Origin: a virus | Virus record (IMG/VR): IMGVR_UViG_3300045950_000170 | Coordinates: 1-52,273 of that record | Reading direction: 5' to 3' (one strand) | Length of the DNA: 52,273 nt | Shown: positions 23,880 to 31,673 of the stretch, one piece after another | Layout of the letters: the number at the start of each line of letters is the position of its first letter | Numbering within the stretch: the stretch's first letter is position 1 | Notes under the pieces: generated by a model | The model's input: the letters and a program-made list of their open reading frames with translations, nothing else | Database searches by the model: none | Told to the model about the DNA's origin: nothing | Program-made: the position numbers and the translations under genes

Positions 23880-24685
23880 CCTACGCCAGCCGAGAAGCAT
23901 CTATAGACGCCAGCAGTCCAGTGGAGTTGTACGAGTTTCGCCGCGGCGGTGAAACCTGGCGTTACACCAGCGCCGCGCAGGATGCGACTTATGCGACCTA
24001 CAGCTACAGCGCAGTGCCGATCAGTCGCGGCAGCATCGAACAGACCACTGAGATCGGCAAGGCGGGACTACGCATCACCTTTGCGCGCGATGTCGAGGTT
24101 GCCCAGGGCTTCATTTCGACACCGCCGTCAGAGATCACCTTGCTCACGCTGTACCGGCAACATCGCGGTGATGGCGAAACTGTCGCGGTATGGATGGGTC
24201 GTGTGCTCAACGCGGAATGGCGCGAATCGGTCGTCGAGCTCAACTGCGAGCCGGTTTACACCAGCCTGCAGCGCATCGGCCTGCGGCGGCTGTATCAACG
24301 CAACTGCCCGCATGTGCTCTACGGAACGGCGTGCGGGGCTAGCGCGGTAGTGTTCCGGGTCGCAGGGACTGTCACCTCGATTGCCGGCACATTACTGAGT
24401 GTTCCGGCCGCAGCAGGGTATGCCGTCGGGCACTTCGCGGGCGGCTACGCGACCTGGGCGGCCAACGGCATCACCGAAAAACGCATGATCGTCGGCCACA
24501 ACGCCGATGCCATCACCTTGTCGGCCGTGCCACCGGGACTCGCCATTGGCGATGCCATCTATCTGTACCCCGGCTGTGATCGAACTTTGAGCACCTGCCA
24601 CGCTAAGTTCGGCAACAGCGCCAACTTCGGCGGATTCCCGTTCATTCCGACCAAGAATCCCTTCGGTGGCAGCCCGATTTACTGA
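23876..24685 (+). CDS. Tail tip hub protein (gpL-like, phage BR0599 family)
   Basis: The 269-residue protein has the DUF2163/BR0599 pattern: PVELYEFRRGGETWRYTSAA, a middle WMGRVLNAEWRESVVELNCE, and a cysteine set CPHVLYGTACG...GCDRTLSTCHAKFGNSANFG with FPFIPTKNPF. The four or more cysteines match those that bind an iron-sulfur cluster in lambda gpL-type C-terminal domains. It connects the distal ring to the J-like protein. The start overlaps the upstream stop (ATGA). Confidence 0.82.
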   Translation: MTYASREASIDASSPVELYEFRRGGETWRYTSAAQDATYATYSYSAVPISRGSIEQTTEIGKAGLRITFARDVEVAQGFISTPPSEITLLTLYRQHRGDGETVAVWMGRVLNAEWRESVVELNCEPVYTSLQRIGLRRLYQRNCPHVLYGTACGASAVVFRVAGTVTSIAGTLLSVPAAAGYAVGHFAGGYATWAANGITEKRMIVGHNADAITLSAVPPGLAIGDAIYLYPGCDRTLSTCHAKFGNSANFGGFPFIPTKNPFGGSPIY

Positions 24686-24708
24686 GACCAAGTAGCTGAG
24701 GGATTCCT

Positions 24709-24939
24709 ATGTGGGCCGCTATCGCCGTTCTGATCGTCAGCGTACTGATTCAGTACGCGTTGCAACCCAAAACACCACAGCCCCAGGCCGCAGAACTCAA
24801 AGACTTCGATGCGCCGACCGCCGATGAAGGCCGCCCCGTGCCGGTCGTGTTCGGCAGTGTGCTGGTGAAGAGCGCCAACGTGGTGTGGTACGGCGATCTG
24901 CGCACCACGCCGATCAAATCCAAAGGTGGAAAGAAATGA
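24709..24939 (+). CDS. Small tail-tip protein with N-terminal hydrophobic helix
   Basis: The 76-residue protein has a hydrophobic N-terminus (MWAAIAVLIVSVLIQYALQP) followed by APTADEGRPVPVVFGSVLV and NVVWYGDLRTTPIK. This PTADEGRPVPVVFG...VVWYGDL pattern is common in phage tip modules upstream of J-like genes. It lies where lambda K/I stand, but no peptidase domain is present. It may be a membrane-interacting tip component. Its TGA overlaps the next ATG. Confidence 0.65.
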   Translation: MWAAIAVLIVSVLIQYALQPKTPQPQAAELKDFDAPTADEGRPVPVVFGSVLVKSANVVWYGDLRTTPIKSKGGKK

Positions 24940-25154
24940 CCGACATTCTGGTGACCCATTGCGACATGCGTCGCCTGGGCTATTGCAATCGTGGCGCGCG
25001 GGAGTGGTTCGCGCGCCACCAGCTCGACTGGAGCCTGTTCATCGACCAAGGGCTGCCAGCGCCCATGTTGCTGGCAACCGGGGACAGCATGGCCGAGGAC
25101 GTAGTCGCCGCCGCCCGAGAACGCATCGCCTCCGAGGTGCACGATGGGCGGTAG
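24936..25154 (+). CDS. Small tail-module protein (72 aa)
   Basis: The protein (ILVTHCDMRRLGYCNRGARE, HQLDWSLFIDQGLPAPMLLA, TGDSMAEDVVAAARERIASE) is a compact helical protein. I recall the same type before J-like genes in beta- and gammaproteobacterial prophages, always without assigned function. Start ATG 24936 overlaps the previous stop, has GGTGG upstream, and the gene overlaps the next start by 11 bp, so translation is coupled through the tip module. Confidence 0.6.
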   Translation: MTDILVTHCDMRRLGYCNRGAREWFARHQLDWSLFIDQGLPAPMLLATGDSMAEDVVAAARERIASEVHDGR

Positions 25155-27330
25155 CAGCAAATCGCAGACGGTCGGCTACCGCTACTACCTGGGGATGCAC
25201 CTCGCCATCTGCCACGGACCGGTCGATGCCATCACCGAGATCCAGGTCGGCGAGCGCCAGGCCTGGAGCGGCAACCTCACAGCCAGCGGACGGATCACGG
25301 TCAACATGCCGGAGCTGTTCGGTGGCGAGAAGCGCGAAGGCGGTGTCTCCGGTGCCATCGATGCCGCGTTTGGCCAGGCGGCGCAGACACCGAATGACTA
25401 CCTCGTCTCGAAGATCGGCTCGCCACAGCCTGCCTATCGCGGGATTCTGAGCCTGATTCTGCGGCAGGTGTACATAGCCGCGAACAACCCCTACATGAAG
25501 CCATGGGCGGTGCGCGTGAAGCGCTGCTTCCGCGACTGGTACTCCGCAAAGGCGGAGATCAACGGCGCGGCCAACCCGGCGCACATCGTCTATGAGTGCC
25601 TGACGAATGCCGCCTGGGGCATGGGCTATCCGACGGCCAGCATCGACGACGCCTCGTTTCGTGCGGCGGCTGATGTGCTCTACACCGAAGGGTTCGGCCT
25701 GAACATGATCTGGCTGCAGCAGAGCAAGATCGAGCAGTTCATCAAGGAGATCATGGATCACATCGGCGGCGTGCTCACGACCTCGCCGTCGACCGGGCGC
25801 TTCGTCCTGAAGCTGGTGCGCGCCGACTACACCGTCTCGACGCTCCGCGTCCTGAACCCGGATAACGTCATCGAGCTGGAGAGTTTTCAGCGGGCTGCGT
25901 GGGGTGAGACGACCAACGAGATCGTGCTCATCTACACCAAGCCAGACACCTTCAAAGAGACCAGCATCGCGGTCCAGGATCTGGCCAACATCCAGGCGCA
26001 GGGCGCCGTGGTATCGCAGACACGGCGCTACCCCGGCATCACCTCGGACAACCTTGCTGCCCGGGTCGCCATGCGCGATCTGGCCGTCGTCTCCACGCCG
26101 CTTGCCAAGGTCCGCTTGAAGGTGAACCGAGCAGCCTGGAATCTCTATCCGGGTGATGTGTTCAAGCTGGAGTGGCCAGCGCTCGGGATCGCCGGTCTGG
26201 TGATGCGGATTGCAGGCGTCGATGGTGGCTCACTCACCAACGGCGCCATCAGCATCGACGCGATCGAGGATGTGTTCGGACTGCCCTCGGCGGCCTACAC
26301 CGCCTCGCAGCCCACGGGATGGACCGATCCGGTTCCCGCGCCGACGGCGACCACGCCTCGGCGTCTGGTCGAGGCCCCGTACTGGGACGTTGCCCGTGCA
26401 CTGTCCGCAGCAGAGCTAGCCTACCTCGATGCCACCGACTGCTTCCTGCAGACTCTGGGCGGGCGCCCAGTACCGGGCGCCATGAACTACGACTTGTATA
26501 GCAAGACAAGTTCGGCATCGACTTACAACCAGCGCGGCCAAGGTGAGTTCTGCCCCACGGCGGTGTTGGCTTCCAGCCTCGCGCAAGAGGTCACCAGCAC
26601 GGCCACCTACAGCGGCGAACTCGACATCGATCTGGTCGCCACCGGGACCTATGCCTACATCAACGACGAAGTCGTCCTGGTCACCGCGATCAACACGACC
26701 ACTCAAAGCCTGACGCTGACCCGTGGCGTTATGGATTCCGTGCCGGTCAGCCACGCGGTAGGCAGCCGGATCTGGTTTGCCGATGGCGCGCAGGGTGTCG
26801 ATCCGACCGAATACGCCGCTGGGGAAACGGTCAATGCTCGTCTGCTCACCGTGACCGGAAAAGGCACGCTGGCACTGGCATCGGCTCCCACCGACTCCCT
26901 CGCGATGAACCGCCGCCAGAATCGCCCGTACCCGCCCGGCAACGTCAAGATCAACAACGTGGCCTACCCGGCGGTCGCCAAGGGTGACTTGGTCATCTCC
27001 TGGGCGCACAGGGACCGGCTGAGCCAGACGGTGAGCCTGGTGTCCCAGACCAACGGCAACATCGGCCCGGAGGCTGGCGTGACCTACACGCTGCGCATCT
27101 ACGGGGAAGCGGGCAGCCTGCGGCGTACCTACAGCGGCCAGACCGGCACCAGCCAGACCTACACATTGGCCGACGACACCGCCGATTCCGGTCTTGGCCG
27201 ACCCAATGCTGCGCTGCGCATCGAGCTCGAGTCGAATCGCTCCAGCGTGATTAGCCTGCAGAAGCACTCGATCACCTTCGAACGCGCGGGCTATGGACTT
27301 TCCTACGACAAGTACTACGGAGGCATCTGA
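25144..27330 (+). CDS. Tail tip attachment / host specificity protein (J-like)
   Basis: The 728-residue protein reads as the central fibre/hub protein: SQTVGYRYYLGMHLAICHGP, VDAITEIQVGERQAW, a FIKEIMDHIGGVLTTSPSTG segment, then ESFQRAAWGETTNEIVLIYT and RTLQ-like beta repeats. Its C-terminal third holds fibronectin-like beta domains (YPPGNVKINNVAYPAVAKGD, SWAHRDRLSQTVSLVSQTNG). This order is typical of TipJ/gpJ proteins that carry receptor binding. It is shorter than lambda gpJ (1132 residues). Confidence 0.82.
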   Translation: MGGSSKSQTVGYRYYLGMHLAICHGPVDAITEIQVGERQAWSGNLTASGRITVNMPELFGGEKREGGVSGAIDAAFGQAAQTPNDYLVSKIGSPQPAYRGILSLILRQVYIAANNPYMKPWAVRVKRCFRDWYSAKAEINGAANPAHIVYECLTNAAWGMGYPTASIDDASFRAAADVLYTEGFGLNMIWLQQSKIEQFIKEIMDHIGGVLTTSPSTGRFVLKLVRADYTVSTLRVLNPDNVIELESFQRAAWGETTNEIVLIYTKPDTFKETSIAVQDLANIQAQGAVVSQTRRYPGITSDNLAARVAMRDLAVVSTPLAKVRLKVNRAAWNLYPGDVFKLEWPALGIAGLVMRIAGVDGGSLTNGAISIDAIEDVFGLPSAAYTASQPTGWTDPVPAPTATTPRRLVEAPYWDVARALSAAELAYLDATDCFLQTLGGRPVPGAMNYDLYSKTSSASTYNQRGQGEFCPTAVLASSLAQEVTSTATYSGELDIDLVATGTYAYINDEVVLVTAINTTTQSLTLTRGVMDSVPVSHAVGSRIWFADGAQGVDPTEYAAGETVNARLLTVTGKGTLALASAPTDSLAMNRRQNRPYPPGNVKINNVAYPAVAKGDLVISWAHRDRLSQTVSLVSQTNGNIGPEAGVTYTLRIYGEAGSLRRTYSGQTGTSQTYTLADDTADSGLGRPNAALRIELESNRSSVISLQKHSITFERAGYGLSYDKYYGGI

Positions 27331-27683
27331 TGCCCGCAATCACTGATCCGAACCTGGGACTCAACTACGGCTGGACGCTCGGCGAAAGCGGCTGGGGCGC
27401 CGGCATGGACGCCAACCTGAAGCGGCTGGGCGCCGTGGTCAGCCTCTCGGTAAAGGACCGCGATCTGGCCACACCACCTGCCAGCCCGGTGAATGGCGAC
27501 CGTTACCTCATTCCCGTTGGTGCCACCGGCGTCTGGAGCGGCAAAACAGACCAGATAGCGGCGAGGATTGCCGGCGCATGGGAGTACCACGCCCCCAAGA
27601 TCGGCTGGCTGTGCTTCATCGAGGACGAAGCAGTGCTCTCGGCCTACAAGGCCACTGGTTGGAGCCCCGGCATCGCCATCTGA
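27330..27683 (+). CDS. DUF2793 domain phage tail protein
   Basis: The 117-residue protein matches DUF2793: ESGWGAGMDANLKRLGAVVS, LATPPASPVNGDRYLIPVGA, TGVWSGKTDQIAARIAGAWE, IGWLCFIEDEAVLSAYKATG. The domain is seen at the ends of phage tip or fibre proteins and is thought to be a carbohydrate- or fibre-associated module. The start overlaps the J-like stop (TGATG). A strong terminator follows, so it closes the tail transcript. Confidence 0.85.
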   Translation: MPAITDPNLGLNYGWTLGESGWGAGMDANLKRLGAVVSLSVKDRDLATPPASPVNGDRYLIPVGATGVWSGKTDQIAARIAGAWEYHAPKIGWLCFIEDEAVLSAYKATGWSPGIAI

Positions 27684-27703
27684 ACCCTTTCCATCGAATC
27701 CCA

Positions 27704-27736
27704 GAAACCCGCCCTCGTGGCGGGTTTCGCATTTTT
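27704..27736 (+). terminator. Rho-independent terminator after the tail module
   Basis: GAAACCCGCC (27704-27713) pairs perfectly with GGCGGGTTTC (27719-27728) around a 5-nt loop, followed by GCATTTTT. It separates tail from lysis genes. Confidence 0.85.
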
Positions 27737-27747
27737 GGAGCCTGCCC

Positions 27748-28047
27748 ATGACCGACCCACAACAACCTGTCCTGGTCGACAACATGCTCCTCCTGCGCAA
27801 GGAGGACTTCGACGACCTGCTGGAACGCGCCGCTGAACGCGGTGCCAAGCGAGCCCTGGCCGATGTTGGCCTGGATGGCGACGACGCCGCTCACGACATC
27901 CGCGAACTGCGCGGACTCCTCGATGCCTTCAACACCGCCAAGCACACCGCATGGCAGACCGTCATCAAGATGGTCACCACCGGATTCCTGCTGGCACTGG
28001 TGGCGGGCGCGCTCATCAAGCTCAAGGTGTTCGGAGGTGGCCAATGA
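27748..28047 (+). CDS. DUF6127-like membrane protein (lysis module)
   Basis: The 99-residue protein has a cytoplasmic-type N-terminus (VDNMLLLRKEDFDDLLERAA, GAKRALADVGLDGDDAAHDI, RELRGLLDAFNTAKHTAWQT) and one C-terminal membrane span (MVTTGFLLALVAGALIKLKV). I recall this as DUF6127, usually found before holin or endolysin genes. It could be a holin, antiholin or accessory membrane protein. ATG 27748 follows TTTTTGGAG closely and is the first start after the terminator. Confidence 0.7.
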   Translation: MTDPQQPVLVDNMLLLRKEDFDDLLERAAERGAKRALADVGLDGDDAAHDIRELRGLLDAFNTAKHTAWQTVIKMVTTGFLLALVAGALIKLKVFGGGQ

Positions 28048-28520
28048 TCGAGACACTGCTTGGCGGTCTGCTCGGCGGTGCCTTCCGCCTGGCGCCCGAA
28101 CTCCTCAAGTGGCTCGACCGCAAGGGCGAACGCGGCCACGAACTGGCGATGCAGGACAAGGCGCTCGAATTCGAGAAGCTGCGCGGAGCTCAACGCATGG
28201 ACGAAATCGGTGCCGGTGCCGATGCGGCGTGGAACGTGGGTGCGATAGAAACGCTGCGCGATGCCGTTCGCACCCAGGGCGAGAAAACTGGAGTCCGCTG
28301 GGCCGATGCCCTATCGAGCAGCGTGCGTCCGTTGATCACCTACTGGTTCATGACGCTGTACTGCGCCGCCAAGACGGCTGCCTTCGTGGCTGCCATCGAA
28401 GGCGGCGCCGAATGGGGCGTCGCCATCGTCCATGCTTGGACCGATGCCGACCAAGCGTTGTGGGCCGGGGTGCTGAACTTCTGGTTCCTCGGGCGTGTGT
28501 TTGATCGGGTACGGCCATGA
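28044..28520 (+). CDS. Holin-like membrane protein (3TM-holin type)
   Basis: The 158-residue protein contains an amphipathic N-terminus (LLGGLLGGAFRLAPELLKWL), a charged middle, then VRPLITYWFMTLYCAAKTAA and QALWAGVLNFWFLGRVFDRV as membrane-type segments. GAIETLRDAVRTQGEKTGVR before SSSVRPLITYW is the pattern I associate with the 3TM holin family. It would form the inner-membrane lesion that releases the lysozyme. ATGA overlaps join it to both neighbours. Confidence 0.7.
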   Translation: MIETLLGGLLGGAFRLAPELLKWLDRKGERGHELAMQDKALEFEKLRGAQRMDEIGAGADAAWNVGAIETLRDAVRTQGEKTGVRWADALSSSVRPLITYWFMTLYCAAKTAAFVAAIEGGAEWGVAIVHAWTDADQALWAGVLNFWFLGRVFDRVRP

Positions 28521-28984
28521 TCGATGTGCCCAAAGCGGCCATCGAGCTGGCCAAGCGCTTCGAGGGGTTCGAACGCAAGGTCAAGCGCGGAATCGAGACT
28601 AGCGCCGTTCCGTACATCTGCCCCGCAGGTTTCTGGACGATTGGCTACGGTCACCTCTGCGACCCTAAGCACCCGCCGATCACAGAGGCGGAAGCCGAGG
28701 TCTATTTGGCGCGTGATCTCCAATCGGCACTTACCGCCACGCTGCGCTACTGCCCTGTTCTGGCCACCGAGCCCGAGGGGCGGCTCGCTGCCATCGTGGA
28801 TTTTACGTTCAACCTCGGCGCTGGGCGGATACAGACGTCGACGCTGCGACGGCGCATCAACCAGCGGGACTGGGCTGCCGCCGCGACAGAGCTGCGCCGA
28901 TGGGTCTATGGAGGCGGGAAAGTGCTGCCAGGACTCGTCACGCGGCGTGAGGCTGAGGTCGCTTTGCTACTTCGCAACGCCTGA
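28517..28984 (+). CDS. Endolysin, GH24 phage lysozyme
   Basis: The 155-residue protein is a T4/lambdoid-type lysozyme that cleaves the MurNAc-GlcNAc bond. The catalytic Glu16 lies in RFEGFE, and Thr41 in FWTIGYGHLC. The position of T4 Asp20 is Cys35 (YICPAGFW), a variant common in phage lysozymes. The domain ends with LVTRREAEVALLL. No signal peptide is evident, so release depends on a holin. No Rz/Rz1 spanin pair is visible downstream. Confidence 0.93.
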   Translation: MIDVPKAAIELAKRFEGFERKVKRGIETSAVPYICPAGFWTIGYGHLCDPKHPPITEAEAEVYLARDLQSALTATLRYCPVLATEPEGRLAAIVDFTFNLGAGRIQTSTLRRRINQRDWAAAATELRRWVYGGGKVLPGLVTRREAEVALLLRNA

Positions 28985-29004
28985 TTGCAGAAGCTCGAGG
29001 CAGA

Positions 29005-29032
29005 GCTTGGCTTTCCAGCCGAACAGCGCGTT
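29005..29032 (+). repeat. Bipartite leader/promoter element, copy 5
   Basis: GCTTGGCTT-N10-CAGCGCGTT on the plus strand, 32 nt before ATG 29065, about 22 kb from copies 1-4 and inverted with them as its gene is. TTGGCT (29007-29012) and GTTCAT (29030-29035) are 17 bp apart. AAGCTC (28991-28996) and GAGCTT (29003-29008) form a hairpin overlapping its upstream half. Confidence 0.75.
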
Positions 29033-29064
29033 CATGTCATCCACGCCAACAAGGAGCATTAATC

Positions 29065-29355
29065 ATGAGTAACCGATTCAAACGCGCCGTCATTGACGAC
29101 GTGACGCCGCGCAACATCGACGCCAGCCAGCAGGACTACCTTCTTGATCTATTCGAATCGGCCATGAAGTCGGTAGCCACGACGCTGGTGCGCGAGGCCA
29201 AGCTCGACACGTCAGATTTTGCTACGGCAAAAACACGGGGCTGCGAAGGCTTTGCGCTAGTCTTGAGCCGGGTTCGTACCGACTCACGCACCGAGTGGCT
29301 TGGTACGTTTCAGCGTGGCGAACAACACCTCGATGTCATTGGTCATCTTGAGTAA
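29065..29355 (+). CDS. Uncharacterised accessory (moron-like) protein (96 aa)
   Basis: I do not recognise the family. The sequence reads MSNRFKRAVIDDVTPRNIDA, then SQQDYLLDLFESAMKSVATT, LVREAKLDTSDFATAKTRGC and ends LGTFQRGEQHLDVIGHLE; it is a soluble, helical protein with an even charge mix. A strong AAGGAG box is 8 nt before ATG 29065. It lies behind the lysozyme, has its own copy of the bipartite element, and is convergent with the defence operon (6 nt gap), all typical of a moron at the prophage end. Confidence 0.6.
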   Translation: MSNRFKRAVIDDVTPRNIDASQQDYLLDLFESAMKSVATTLVREAKLDTSDFATAKTRGCEGFALVLSRVRTDSRTEWLGTFQRGEQHLDVIGHLE

Positions 29356-29361
29356 AGACCA

Positions 29362-30309
29362 TCAATCTGTGGTTTCTGGCACATCCCAATCAGCCAGCCG
29401 AGCTTCGCCCGTCTGATAGAACTGCTTCACCAGCTTCACGTACTCCAGAAAATCCCTGTTCTCCGTGGCCAGTCGATTGGCCATATCCCAATCGATCTCG
29501 TCCCTTTCACGGGCCGGAATCAAGACCTGACTTTCTGCCGGATTGTCGGCATCCAGTTTGATCAAACCGATGCCATGTGCCGCAAACAACATGCGCAGTT
29601 CTTTGAGCGTGTCCTGCCCCTCGATCTCCGCCGCAACCAAATAGCCGAAGTTCGCCCACGACGAGTTCGAGACGGCCTGGAAAAAGCATTCGCGCACGTT
29701 CGACCGGTTGATCAGCAACTTGGCCTCGAATGACCACAGCTTTGTGCGCTTGTCTGAATACTGGTTCACGCAGTCCCGCACCTCCTGATGCCATTCCGCG
29801 CCCAAGTCCTCCATCCCGACCACGTCCGGGTATAGCCAACGGTTGCCGTTTGGCCCACGCTTGTTCGATGAGCGCTTCTCGTCAATGCGCTTTGAGTAAA
29901 CTCCAAACTCCTCCCACAGATACAGCGAAAGCAGCGGGTAGAGCGCGTGTTCTCCCTGCGACTTTCCACTTGCGTCTGCAGCAGGAGTGGCAATCACGCT
30001 CTCGACCGCAGCCACTTCAGCGACATCAGACATTGTCGAGTAGTAATACTTGCGTGGCCGCCCCTCGGTCGTCTTTAGCTCCGGGTTACGTTTCTGCAAG
30101 CGAGGTCGCTGAGAACTGATCTCCGCAACCAGTTGTTGAACCAAGTCGGCATCGGTCTTGATGTAATCGCCCCGGCTATTGGATCGTTTCTCTTGGCATT
30201 CGGCAGGATAAGTTTCAAAAATCCACTCAGCGATCTGTCGAGCGGAGAATTTCTGTTCTGGATGCGTGGCCAGGTAGTCCACAACCACTTTGCCGAGGTT
30301 AAGTGCCAT
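29362..30309 (-). CDS. HrgA-like (COG2958) restriction-associated protein
   Basis: The 315-residue protein has an N-terminal winged-helix-like domain (LGKVVVDYLATHPEQKFSAR, QIAEWIFETYPAECQ). Its C-terminal domain contains LYPDVVGMEDLG, then KLWSFEAKLLINRSNVRECF and FQAVSNSSWANFGYLVAAEI, a PD-(D/E)xK-like layout (D...EAK). HrgA-type proteins occur beside restriction genes and are suspected nucleases or restriction partners. It is the last gene of the minus-strand operon, 26 nt after mcrC. Function in this system is unknown. Confidence 0.78.
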   Translation of the reverse strand: MALNLGKVVVDYLATHPEQKFSARQIAEWIFETYPAECQEKRSNSRGDYIKTDADLVQQLVAEISSQRPRLQKRNPELKTTEGRPRKYYYSTMSDVAEVAAVESVIATPAADASGKSQGEHALYPLLSLYLWEEFGVYSKRIDEKRSSNKRGPNGNRWLYPDVVGMEDLGAEWHQEVRDCVNQYSDKRTKLWSFEAKLLINRSNVRECFFQAVSNSSWANFGYLVAAEIEGQDTLKELRMLFAAHGIGLIKLDADNPAESQVLIPARERDEIDWDMANRLATENRDFLEYVKLVKQFYQTGEARLADWDVPETTD

Positions 30310-30335
30310 CTATGTTTCCCCAATCTTCTTTGGTC

Positions 30336-31673
30336 TCAAGCCGGGACAGCGTCCAAGTTGTCGGCCCGGGCTTTGTTTGAATTGTCCTGAATGAAAGTGA
30401 CGTCGAATGCTGGCGAAGCTGGCAACATGAGTTGGCGCTTTGTGAGGCAAAACGGCAGCACCCAAAGCCGCATCCCATTCGCCTTCGGAAATTCGAAGAC
30501 AGGCAGCGGTTCTGCAAAGGCGTCCGTCTTGGGGTAGATCAATATGATGTCCCCGTTGCCGTCCAGGTAGTGATGACCATAGGCGTACAGCTGATAGAAA
30601 TCTGCCTGGCTGAGTTGGTATTTCTCTCGCCCGTTCTTTTTCGCTGAATCCAGTAGCTTCCACTTCGTGTCCAAGACCAAGCGTGTGTTTTGCTTCTGCT
30701 TGACCAATAAGTCGGGCTTCAAGCGGAACCATCGTTGATCGTCGTGCGCAACGAGGTGCTGACTGCTTGCCTGTGCCTTCAAGACGAAGTCATCGCGTAA
30801 CTGCCTCGCCAAGTGCTTCTCGACATACGCCTCAAACACGGCCTCCATCGGAAATAGCAGCGAAGGGGCGTGATGCTTTCCCATCCCAGAGATGGGGCTA
30901 AGGCCCTGCAGAATTAGCTTCGTCCAGTCCAGTGCAGACTCGTAGTAGCCCATGCCTCGGTCCAGCCTGATCCGTTGAATGTCCATGGCGACATCAACTG
31001 ACAGTGGAACTTCCGCGAAGACAAAACCGAGTTCGCGTGCGACACGCTGGCTCTCCTGTGACCGGCACAGGGTCAGCACATGGCGAAGTGCGCTGTGAAT
31101 CAATCTGTTCTCTGCGCGGTCCTGCGAAAACTCGTCATGCTCGGTGACGAATCGATCTCTCCTGACCAGATTCTGGGAGATCTGTCGAGCTACCAACAAC
31201 CGGCCACGAAGTGCAAAAAGGTTATCCTGTCGCGCGACATAGTCACTGCGCAGTCCGCGCTTGACCAGCGAACCGACGGCCATCAGGAACTGCTGGATGA
31301 ACACCTCCAGGAGAGGCATGCGTTCCGCGACCAAGTCCGCGTTGGCTGTTCTGATGTGTCGAAACTCGGCCAGGCACTTCAACATCTCGATCAGGAGCGC
31401 ACGCGCCTGCTCAGGCGAAGTATCCCTTCCGGTCTTTGGCAGTACCTCGATCTGATATCCGCAAGGGGCGCGAATAACGCCGACATAGCTGGTGACCTGT
31501 ATGGCCCGCTGGCCATTCAATTGAGTCGGCTTGAGCCAGCCAGGGGCATCTTCATCACTTCTAAGGGACTGCGTTTCCAGCCATGCGAAGACACGCTTTG
31601 GCACAGCAAGCCCGACCGCTCCGGCCTTTGCTTCGACGACCTTGTCGAACTCAAAGATCGTGAGGGAATTCAT
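30336..31673 (-). CDS. mcrC: McrC-like 5-methylcytosine restriction subunit
   Basis: The 445-residue protein contains the McrC N-terminal partner-binding region (GVIRAPCGYQIEVLPKTGRD) and the C-terminal PD-(D/E)xK nuclease: RLKPDLLVK with Asp321, then LVLDTKWKLL with Asp335 and Lys337. McrC binds the McrB ring, stimulates its GTPase and cuts DNA with modified cytosines. Its ATG overlaps the mcrB stop (ATGA), the usual mcrBC arrangement. All catalytic residues are present. Confidence 0.92.
   Translation of the reverse strand: MNSLTIFEFDKVVEAKAGAVGLAVPKRVFAWLETQSLRSDEDAPGWLKPTQLNGQRAIQVTSYVGVIRAPCGYQIEVLPKTGRDTSPEQARALLIEMLKCLAEFRHIRTANADLVAERMPLLEVFIQQFLMAVGSLVKRGLRSDYVARQDNLFALRGRLLVARQISQNLVRRDRFVTEHDEFSQDRAENRLIHSALRHVLTLCRSQESQRVARELGFVFAEVPLSVDVAMDIQRIRLDRGMGYYESALDWTKLILQGLSPISGMGKHHAPSLLFPMEAVFEAYVEKHLARQLRDDFVLKAQASSQHLVAHDDQRWFRLKPDLLVKQKQNTRLVLDTKWKLLDSAKKNGREKYQLSQADFYQLYAYGHHYLDGNGDIILIYPKTDAFAEPLPVFEFPKANGMRLWVLPFCLTKRQLMLPASPAFDVTFIQDNSNKARADNLDAVPA

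Noticed and set aside
22233-23900. Minus-strand frame of about 555 codons opposite the distal tail gene
   Set aside because: It is complementary to a convincing tail protein gene, and its composition is typical of a shadow frame.
28524-29072. Spanin (Rz) gene overlapping the lysozyme gene
   Set aside because: The frame is Ser/Arg-rich without a signal anchor or lipobox and mirrors the lysozyme coding sequence in another frame.
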